From assembly GCA_014380965.1 (NCBI GenBank), contig JACMIV010000131.1, positions 1 to 10,020 of the forward strand: DNA of 10,020 nucleotides, written 5' to 3'. This document shows, in pieces, positions 1-5,483 of the stretch; the stretch's first letter is position 1; every line of letters starts with the position of its first letter. The notes below the pieces were generated by a model. The model saw only the letters and a list, made by a program, of their open reading frames with translations, was not told the DNA's origin and did no database searches. The translations under genes and the position numbers were made by a program. This stretch comes from Rhizobiaceae bacterium. GTDB taxonomy: Bacteria; Pseudomonadota; Alphaproteobacteria; Rhizobiales; Rhizobiaceae.

Positions 1-370
1 CCTCCGTCGCCCGATCCGGCCACGCGAGGCGTAGGCCCCCGACGAGCGCGCCGTCCACCCGAATCGCGTCCGGCCAGCCGATGGAGATGTCGAGCTGCGG
101 CGGGGCATGGACGCTGAGCGCGTCGGCAAGGGCGTTGCCAGCGGCGTAGACGACGCGGCGGGCCAGGGCGAGCGGCTCCTCGGGCTCGAGCACGAGAGCG
201 AATTCGGCGAGATGGAAGCGCCGCGCCCAGACGAGGGTGCCGGCTCCCGACGTCCCCGCGACTTCGCGCGCATGGGCGAAGGCGTCGACGGCCTCCCGCA
301 CCGTTCGCAGCGCGTAGGGCGGCGGCAGGCGAAGGTCGGGCATTGCCTGGGAAGGGCTGGAGGGGGGCAT
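1..370 (-). CDS. Biotin/lipoate ligase-like protein (DUF4444 type), 5' part only
   Basis: The minus strand is open from an ATG at 370 to the left edge, giving about 123 N-terminal residues. The stretch after the second in-frame ATG (341-343) resembles the start of the alphaproteobacterial biotin/lipoate A/B ligase-like family: a 'GAGTLVWARR' segment, then 'FALVLEPEEPL', then 'SIGWPDAIRVDGALVGGLRLAW', where ligases carry the beta-strand and 'WPN-D-I' substrate-binding motif. The missing C-terminus should hold the rest of the catalytic fold and, in this family, a DUF4444 tail. Neither ATG has a convincing Shine-Dalgarno sequence, so the start could be 343. The gene is divergent from the 4Fe-4S protein gene, and such ligase-like genes are known next to formate dehydrogenase loci in this group. 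Whether it ligates biotin or lipoate, or does something else, cannot be told from this fragment. The family call is from recall of the motifs, not a search. Confidence 0.75.
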   Translation of the reverse strand, partial: MPPSSPSQAMPDLRLPPPYALRTVREAVDAFAHAREVAGTSGAGTLVWARRFHLAEFALVLEPEEPLALARRVVYAAGNALADALSVHAPPQLDISIGWPDAIRVDGALVGGLRLAWPDRATE

Positions 371-387
371 GATCACGCGGTTTCGGT

Positions 388-409
388 TTGACTTCGGGCA
401 GTTTACAAT
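388..409 (+). promoter_or_regulatory. Weak promoter-like elements before the 4Fe-4S gene
   Basis: The divergent gap between the ligase-like gene and the 4Fe-4S gene has a TTGACT hexamer (388-393, close to a -35) and a TACAAT hexamer (404-409, one mismatch from TATAAT). They lie only 10 bases apart, so they cannot form one sigma-70 promoter. TACAAT could act as a -10 with a poor -35 near 381-386. Transcription would then begin near 415, too close to the TTG at 421 for a normal leader but suitable for a GTG start at 472. This is suggestive only. Confidence 0.2.
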
Positions 410-471
410 GGTTCTAGCCTTTGCGGCCAGCGCCGAACACCCCGACAGCGTCAACGAGGACCGTCCAGCCA

Positions 472-2196
472 GTGCCTTTCCTTGCAGCGGACGACCAGCC
501 GCGACAGACCGCTCTTTCCGCTCTTTCCGCTCTTTCCGCCTTCGCCGTCTCCGAGCCGCCGGTGGTCACGCTGTCGAGCGACGGCGTCGTCCTCGTCCAC
601 GGCCCGAGCGAGGCGGCGATCGCGGCCGGCATCGCGCTGTCCGACCGGCTCGACGTGACGGTCATTGTGTCGGGCGGCGGCGATGTCGATATTCCCGAAG
701 GGCTGGCCTTTCCCGTCGTTCACGGCCGCATCGTCTCGGCGTCCGGCCATTTCGGCGCCTATGAATGCGTCGTCGACGGCTTTGCCGAGACGAGAGGCGG
801 TCCGGTCCGCGATGGCGCGGTGTCGCGATGCGACCTCATTATCGACCTTTCAAACGCGCCGGCGCTCTTCCCCGCCTTCGAGGCCCGGGACGGGTATTTC
901 AAGATCGATCCGACCGACGGGGCTGCGCTGGCGCGCGCGCTGGAGGAGGCCGGCGATCTCGTCGGAGAGTTCGACAAGCCGAAATACGTCGCCTTCCGGC
1001 CCGAGCTCTGTGCCCATTCCCGCTCTTCGATCAAGGGCTGCACCCGCTGTCTCGACGCCTGCGCCATGGAGGCGATCCGCCCGCTCGGCGATGTCGTCTC
1101 GATCGATGCCATGGTCTGTGCGGGTTGCGGGAATTGCGCCGCCGTCTGCCCGACGGGCGCTGCCTCCTACACGGTTCCGTCGATCGACGAGCAACTCGGC
1201 CGCCTGCGCGCGATGATCCTCGCCTATCGCGCCGCCGGTGGTGCGGACGCCGTGGTGCTGATCCACGACGTCTCCGTCGGCCGCCCGCTGATCGAGGCGA
1301 TCGGAGCGGCTCTCCCGGCGACGGTGCTGCCCTTCGAGGTCAACGAGATCAAGCAGGTCGGCATCGAAGTCTTCGCTGCTGCTCTTGCCTACGGGGTCTC
1401 CGGGGTCCGCCTGCTGACCCGGAAGGCACCGAAGAACGGCATCGCCACGCTGGCCGGGACGGTCGGCCTCGCCACGGCCTTCGCTGAGGCCCTCGGCTAC
1501 GGGACCGGGGCCTGCGCGATCGTTCAGGCGGACATGCCTGACGACTTGCTGGCTGCGCTCGTCGCCTTGCCGAGGGGAACGCCGAGCCCGAACCCCTCGA
1601 GCTTCGCGCCGGTCGGCGCCAAGCGCGGGCTCCTGGAGTTCAGCCTGCGCACCCTGCACGAGGTCGCGCCTGCGCCCGTCGCTCTCGTGCCTCTGCCGGC
1701 GGGCGCCCCTTTTGGGGCTGTCCTGGTCGACACCGCGGGCTGCACGCTCTGCCATTCCTGCGTGACCGCCTGTCCGACGGGGGCGCTGTCGGCGGGAGAG
1801 GACCGCCCGATGCTGCGGTTCGCCGAGAACGCCTGCGTCCAATGCGGTCTCTGCGAAGCGACATGCCCCGAAAACGTGATCACGCTACGCCCGCAGCTCG
1901 ACTTCGCCGCCTGGAACGCGCCGCGCGTGACGCTGAAGGAGGAGGAGCCGTATCCTTGCGTCCGCTGCGCCAAGCCCTTCGGCACCCGAAGCACGATCGA
2001 ACGGGTGATCGCCAAGCTCGAGGGGAGCCACTGGATGTTCACCGGCGAGAACGCACGGCGGCTCGACGCCATCCGGATGTGCGAGACGTGCCGGGTCGAG
2101 GCCGCGCTGAACGAGGGCTTCGACCCCTATGCCGGCGCTGCGCGGCCACGCCCCCGCACGGCGGCCGACTACGCGGCGGCGGACGACGAGGCCTGA
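472..2196 (+). CDS. Multi-cluster 4Fe-4S protein of a formate dehydrogenase locus
   Basis: This is a soluble protein of about 574 residues with no signal peptide or membrane segment, so it is probably cytoplasmic. I chose the GTG at 472 because GAGGA lies 11 bases upstream (456-460); an in-frame TTG at 421 would add 17 residues but has no ribosome site. Numbered from GTG: a cluster-free N-terminal domain (about 30-165); cysteines 180, 190, 193, 197 and 216, 219, 222, 226 (first ferredoxin-like pair); a cluster-free middle domain (about 235-420); cysteines 424, 427, 430, 434 and 455, 458, 461, 465 (second pair); then two CxxC pairs (496/499 and 537/540) that could bind one more metal. Four 4Fe-4S clusters are therefore expected. 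Homologues sit beside periplasmic formate dehydrogenase operons in proteobacteria. The role is probably electron transfer or cofactor handling during enzyme maturation, but it is not established. It converges on the cytochrome gene with a 23 bp gap. Confidence 0.88.
   Translation: MPFLAADDQPRQTALSALSALSAFAVSEPPVVTLSSDGVVLVHGPSEAAIAAGIALSDRLDVTVIVSGGGDVDIPEGLAFPVVHGRIVSASGHFGAYECVVDGFAETRGGPVRDGAVSRCDLIIDLSNAPALFPAFEARDGYFKIDPTDGAALARALEEAGDLVGEFDKPKYVAFRPELCAHSRSSIKGCTRCLDACAMEAIRPLGDVVSIDAMVCAGCGNCAAVCPTGAASYTVPSIDEQLGRLRAMILAYRAAGGADAVVLIHDVSVGRPLIEAIGAALPATVLPFEVNEIKQVGIEVFAAALAYGVSGVRLLTRKAPKNGIATLAGTVGLATAFAEALGYGTGACAIVQADMPDDLLAALVALPRGTPSPNPSSFAPVGAKRGLLEFSLRTLHEVAPAPVALVPLPAGAPFGAVLVDTAGCTLCHSCVTACPTGALSAGEDRPMLRFAENACVQCGLCEATCPENVITLRPQLDFAAWNAPRVTLKEEEPYPCVRCAKPFGTRSTIERVIAKLEGSHWMFTGENARRLDAIRMCETCRVEAALNEGFDPYAGAARPRPRTAADYAAADDEA
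511..537 (+). repeat. Three tandem copies of a 9 bp unit inside the 4Fe-4S gene
   Basis: GCTCTTTCC occurs three times head to tail (511-519, 520-528, 529-537). It encodes a Ser-Ala-Leu tripeptide repeat near the N-terminus of the 4Fe-4S protein. Because the unit is a multiple of three, copy-number change would lengthen or shorten the protein without a frameshift. It sits in a low-complexity leader before the first folded domain. Confidence 0.85.
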
Positions 2197-2219
2197 GCCT
2201 TTGAGCTCGGCGGTCGGAT

Positions 2220-3536
2220 TCACTCCTTCGACGCCGTGGCCCGTTCGAGGAAGTCGACCAGCGCGTCCCGGCTCTCGGCCCGGGTGATGGTCTGCTCGGG
2301 CATCTTGGTGCCCGGCGTGTAGGCGTGGGGGCCGATCTCGAAGAGGCGCGCGATCGTCGCCTTGGTCCAGACGATGTCGTGCCCGGCAAAGGCCGGCGAA
2401 TAGTCGTAACCGGGAAGCGTGGCGATGCGGCGGCCCATCACGCCGTGCAGCGTCGGACCGGCGCGCACGCCCTCGCTGGGCTGGAGCGTGTGGCAGGCGA
2501 CGCAGGCGCGAAAGACCGCCGCGCCCGGATCGTCGCCATAGGCGGCCAGCGGATCGGCCTCCGCCAACAGCGCCCCATTCCCCAGATGCGCTCCGGTCTT
2601 GGTGTCCCAGCGCCGGACGAGGCGGTCGTTGCCGCCGGTCAGAAGGTCCGATGTGCCCGGCACGAAGGCGAGCGACCAGACCGGCATTCCGGGGCCGACG
2701 AGCGTTCGAAGGCGCTCCAGCGTGCGTGCGTCAAGGATCTGCACCGCGCCGCGAAGGCCGGAGGCGGCGATCCTCTGCCCGTCCGCCGAGACGGCGATCG
2801 CCGAAATCGGCGTCGGGGCGACCTCGATCTCCGCTGCGATGCTGCCATCGGAGGCCGAGACGATCCGCAGGCGACCGTCGCCGCCGCCCACGGCAAGACG
2901 CCCGTCACTCAGAACCGCAAGAGCGTTCAGCGGCGTTTCGAACGTCGTGACGCGGGCGGGCCCGCTGGCCGGCCAGAGGCGCAGCGTCGCGTCGTAGCCG
3001 ACGGTCGCGATCTCGCCTGTGCCAAGGAAGCCGATTCCGTTGACGTTGCCTTGGTGGCCTTCGAAGACACGGACCTCGCCGGCTCCATCGAGTGGCCAGA
3101 CTCGGGCGCTTCCGTCCCAGGCAGCGGATGCAAGCCGCGATCCGTCGGCGGAGAGCGCGAGCGCGACGACCGGCCCGCGATGACCTTCGAGGACACGCTC
3201 GGGCATGGCGCTTCCCGTCTTCCACAGCGCGATCCGCCCGTCGTCGCCCGCCGTCGCGAAACGCGGGCCCGACGGGAGGGGGCCTAACGGAAGAGGCCCG
3301 GGCAGGAAGATCACCGCATTGACCGAGCCGGCGTGGAAGCGGAAGACCTCATGGGCCGATCCCGTTTCGAGCGACCAGAGGATCGCCGTCGAATCGAAGC
3401 TGCCCGAGACCGCCGTCCGGCCGTCGATGGCGACGGAGAGGCCGCGAACGGGACCGCCATGGCCGCGAAGGTCGTCCGCGAAAACGGTGGCTGGTAGAAG
3501 AGCGAGGAGAAAGACGAGAGGGGCTGTCGGTTTCAT
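2220..3536 (-). CDS. Exported WD40 beta-propeller fused to a c-type cytochrome
   Basis: This gene encodes 438 residues on the minus strand. The frame stays open upstream to 4028, but that part lies antisense to the DUF3306 gene. The ATG at 3534-3536 is preferred because it starts a clean Sec signal peptide (basic MK, hydrophobic core, cleavage after 'TVFA' at about residue 20). About seven WD40-like blades follow (about 24-335), with repeated 'GH-x-G-x-V' and 'SAAWDGSARVWPLD'-style blade ends; blade 2 has a short Gly-Pro-Leu insertion. The C-terminal domain (about 337-438) is a class I cytochrome c: heme motif CVACH at 345-349 and a probable Met ligand at 412 in 'TPGTKMPEQ'. It should be a periplasmic monoheme protein. 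The propeller may dock a partner while the heme accepts or passes electrons. The location suggests a link to formate oxidation, but that is inference. The start lacks a clear ribosome site. Confidence 0.87.
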   Translation of the reverse strand: MKPTAPLVFLLALLPATVFADDLRGHGGPVRGLSVAIDGRTAVSGSFDSTAILWSLETGSAHEVFRFHAGSVNAVIFLPGPLPLGPLPSGPRFATAGDDGRIALWKTGSAMPERVLEGHRGPVVALALSADGSRLASAAWDGSARVWPLDGAGEVRVFEGHQGNVNGIGFLGTGEIATVGYDATLRLWPASGPARVTTFETPLNALAVLSDGRLAVGGGDGRLRIVSASDGSIAAEIEVAPTPISAIAVSADGQRIAASGLRGAVQILDARTLERLRTLVGPGMPVWSLAFVPGTSDLLTGGNDRLVRRWDTKTGAHLGNGALLAEADPLAAYGDDPGAAVFRACVACHTLQPSEGVRAGPTLHGVMGRRIATLPGYDYSPAFAGHDIVWTKATIARLFEIGPHAYTPGTKMPEQTITRAESRDALVDFLERATASKE

Positions 3537-3675
3537 GAGGACGAGTCTGCGGTCCGCCGCGAAGACGCGCAATCCTTTCGCCGCAAGGCAGGACGTCGCG
3601 TCGGCACCGTCGTGATCGGAAAGCTCGCTGCGGCAGGGCGCTTGCAATGGCGCGGCGACCGGGGAACATGGCGCG
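3537..3675. other. Divergent intergenic region between the WD40-cytochrome and DUF3306 genes
   Basis: These 139 bases separate two divergent starts, so promoters for one or both genes should lie here. I could not identify a convincing -35/-10 pair on either strand. GGGGA at 3661-3665, ten bases before the ATG at 3676, is a plausible ribosome site for the DUF3306 gene. No separate gene is supported; short open frames here are unlike known proteins. Confidence 0.4.
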
Positions 3676-4386
3676 ATGAGCACCGACTTCATCGCCCGCT
3701 GGTCGCGCCGAAAGCGCGGCACCGATCCTTCGCTTGCCGAACCGCAGGTGCTGCCGGCAAACGTTGCCGACGGCAGGGCGCCTGTCGTGGCCGAAGCCGA
3801 CGGTGCATTCCATGACGTTGAAGGTCTGGAAGTCAGCACCAGCGAATCGCTGAACGAAGCAGCTTCTCTTTCACTCACCCCGGAAGAGCTCGCGGCGCTT
3901 CCCGATCCCGAAGAATTGACCGCCGCCTCGGACATCACCGGCTTTCTTCGCAGCGGTGTGCCGAGCGCCCTGCGCAACCGGGCGCTTCGGCGGATGTGGT
4001 CCGTCGATCCGGCGATTCGGGACGCCATCGGGGATGCCCGCGACTATGCCTGGGATTGGAACGTTCCAGGCGGTATGCCGGTCTCAGGCCCTATCTCATC
4101 CTCGATCGACATCGATAAGATGGTGCGCGGCATCTTCGGGGCCGACAAGGCGGACGAGGAGCCTGCGCCCGAGGCGGCACCGGCACCTGCGGTAGGCGAG
4201 ACCGAACAGCCGGTGCTGGATGAGGCCCGAGACGTTGTCGCGCAGGTCCCAAATCCCGAGGCGCCGACGCCGGCGGAAGATATGAGCGCGGCAGGCCATC
4301 GCGTCGCGTCCGACATCGCCGAAGCTGCTCCCTCGCAGTCCGTGCGGTCGCGCCCCCTTCGGCATGGCGGTGCCCTGCCGGTCTGA
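3676..4386 (+). CDS. DUF3306 domain protein, formate dehydrogenase accessory
   Basis: This gene encodes 236 residues, with no signal peptide or membrane helix. The N-terminus has the family hallmark 'FIARWSRRKR' (5-14). A conserved core follows at about 66-130: 'LTPEELAALPDPEELTAASD', then 'FLRSGVPSALRNRALRRMW', then 'DPAIRD' and a 'DYAWDWN' end. The remaining 100 residues are rich in Ala, Glu and Pro and are probably disordered, ending in a conserved-looking basic tail 'RHGGALPV'. DUF3306 genes are known to accompany 4Fe-4S protein, TorD and FdhA genes in proteobacteria, usually with a DUF3305 gene just before them. No DUF3305 gene is visible here; the WD40-cytochrome gene occupies that place in opposite orientation. 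The molecular role is unknown; a cytoplasmic maturation role is a guess from context. An ATG at 3668 is closed at once by a stop, which supports 3676. Confidence 0.85.
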   Translation: MSTDFIARWSRRKRGTDPSLAEPQVLPANVADGRAPVVAEADGAFHDVEGLEVSTSESLNEAASLSLTPEELAALPDPEELTAASDITGFLRSGVPSALRNRALRRMWSVDPAIRDAIGDARDYAWDWNVPGGMPVSGPISSSIDIDKMVRGIFGADKADEEPAPEAAPAPAVGETEQPVLDEARDVVAQVPNPEAPTPAEDMSAAGHRVASDIAEAAPSQSVRSRPLRHGGALPV

Positions 4387-4527
4387 AGCCTCGGTCTTCA
4401 TTCGCAAATCGGCGCCATCCGTGTTTTGTGTTTGGAACCATTCAAAAAACAGTTGCATCGAACGCCCTCGGCTTTATCGTTCGCCGAATGAAGGCGGGGC
4501 TTGCCCGTTTCGTATTTTCGAGCTTGC
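4387..4527 (+). promoter_or_regulatory. Likely promoter region of the torD-fdh operon
   Basis: This 141-base gap is the longest between plus-strand genes and includes the most A+T-rich stretch of the window (about 4420-4460), so the operon promoter probably lies here. Possible sigma-70 elements are TTGCAT (4453-4458) and TATCGT (4475-4480), 16 bases apart; both are weak. TTGGAACCATTCAA (4432-4445) has the outer bases of an FNR-type dyad (TTGAT-N4-ATCAA) and matches 7 of 10 positions. CTTCATTCG (4396-4404) and CGAATGAAG (4485-4493) form a perfect 9 bp inverted repeat around the whole block. None of these is proven. Confidence 0.35.
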
Positions 4528-5205
4528 ATGGGGCATCGGCATTTGAGCCAGTACGTGAGCGACTCGGCTATCGCGCAAAGGGCCCTCGACGAGGAAATCA
4601 CGCTTCCCGTCGGTTCGGCGCTTGCGGACGAGCGCGATCCCGTCGATCTGGCCCGATCGCATCTCTACGGAATGCTGGCCGTGCTCTTCGAGCGAGCGCC
4701 GACGGCAACGACTCTGGCTGCGCTCGCCGGCGTCGAGGGCGGGCAGGGCGATCTCGGCCTCGCCTGCCGCGCGCTCGCAGAGAAGGCCTCCGCCGCGGTG
4801 CCGGCCGCTCTGGAGCGCGAATATTTCGATCTCTTCATCGGCGTCGGACGCGGCGAACTCGTGCCCTACGGCTCCTATTACCTGACAGGCTTTCTGCAGG
4901 AAAAGCCGCTTGCGCGCCTGCGGCAGGACCTCGGCGAACTCGGGATCGAGCGCCTGCCCGGAACGACCGAGTTCGAAGACCACATCGCCACCGTCTGCGA
5001 GATCCTGTCGGGTCTTGCGGACGGGCGGTTCGGGACGCCGAAGGGGGCCGACGAGCGCTTCTTCGTACAGCACCTGCAGCCTTGGGGCGCCCGATTTTTC
5101 GCGGATGTGAGCGCCGCGAAGGCGTCGAATTTCTACAAACACGTCGCCGCCGTCGGACTGGCTCTGATGGCCATCGAGGCCGAGGCCTCGGTTCGGGCCG
5201 CGTGA
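4528..5205 (+). CDS. TorD/NarJ-family chaperone for the formate dehydrogenase
   Basis: This gene encodes 225 residues, mostly helical in character, with no signal peptide, so cytoplasmic. TorD/NarJ-family features are clear: 'DLARSHLYGMLAVLFER' near the start (40-56), 'EREYFDLFIGVG' (96-107), 'PYGSYYLTGFL' (113-123), the 'EDHIATVCEIL' motif (150-160), and 'HLQPWGARFF' (182-191). Members bind the Tat signal peptide and apo-enzyme of one molybdoenzyme, keep it unexported until molybdopterin is inserted, and guard it from proteolysis. Being first in the fdhA operon, its client is almost certainly FdhA, and perhaps also the small Tat protein that follows. The ATG at 4528 was preferred, but its ribosome site is poor. 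An in-frame TTG at 4501 has a better one (AAGG at 4491-4494) and would add nine residues that look unconserved. Confidence 0.9.
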   Translation: MGHRHLSQYVSDSAIAQRALDEEITLPVGSALADERDPVDLARSHLYGMLAVLFERAPTATTLAALAGVEGGQGDLGLACRALAEKASAAVPAALEREYFDLFIGVGRGELVPYGSYYLTGFLQEKPLARLRQDLGELGIERLPGTTEFEDHIATVCEILSGLADGRFGTPKGADERFFVQHLQPWGARFFADVSAAKASNFYKHVAAVGLALMAIEAEASVRAA

Positions 5206-5234
5206 TGCGGCGGACGGCGCAACGAAACGATTCC

Positions 5235-5240
5235 GGGAGG
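5235..5240 (+). promoter_or_regulatory. Ribosome binding site of the small Tat protein gene
   Basis: GGGAGG lies eight bases before the ATG at 5249. It is a strong Shine-Dalgarno sequence and supports translation of this very small gene. Confidence 0.7.
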
Positions 5241-5248
5241 AAACGACG

Positions 5249-5476
5249 ATGACGGTGGATACAAGCGAGACCCTGGATCGCAGAAGCTTCCTTCGTTCCG
5301 CATCCGGCGTCGCGACGGTGGCCGCGGTGGCGATCGCGATCGCGCCGTCAATGGTGACGGAGGCGCAGGCCTACGATCCCGGCGAGGACGAGACGCGGGC
5401 GAAGTACCAGCCCGACGCCGCGGACGTTCAGGCCTTCTATCGGTCGAACGGCTACGAAACCCTGAAGGACAAGTGA
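5249..5476 (+). CDS. Small Tat-exported protein ('formate dehydrogenase region TAT target' type)
   Basis: This gene encodes 75 residues. A twin-arginine signal occupies most of it: 'DRRSFLR' at 10-16, a hydrophobic stretch (about 17-33), and a cleavage site after 'EAQA' at residue 41. The mature part is only about 34 residues, charged, with the segment 'KYQPDAADVQAFYRSNGYET' and a Lys-rich end. This layout fits the known family of tiny Tat-targeted proteins encoded just before fdhA in many proteobacteria. The strong ribosome site and seven-base gap to fdhA point to co-translation. Possible roles are a structural small subunit of the periplasmic enzyme or an export partner; neither is established. 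It has no cysteine, so it does not itself bind a 4Fe-4S cluster or covalent heme. Confidence 0.9.
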   Translation: MTVDTSETLDRRSFLRSASGVATVAAVAIAIAPSMVTEAQAYDPGEDETRAKYQPDAADVQAFYRSNGYETLKDK

Positions 5477-5483
5477 GGCCGTC

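Noticed and set aside
107..391. Plus-strand frame of 94 codons at the left end
   Set aside because: It is a shadow of the ligase-like gene on the minus strand, which shows recognisable family motifs.
850..1842. 330-codon minus-strand frame over the 4Fe-4S gene
   Set aside because: It is antisense to a gene with sixteen regularly spaced cluster cysteines, and its own product shows no domain.
2197..2219. Bidirectional terminator between the convergent 4Fe-4S and cytochrome genes
   Set aside because: The 23 bp gap has no stable hairpin followed by a T run on either strand.
3537..4028. N-terminal extension of the WD40-cytochrome frame upstream of its ATG at 3536
   Set aside because: The extension runs antisense through the DUF3306 gene, is low-complexity, and would bury an obvious signal peptide inside the protein.
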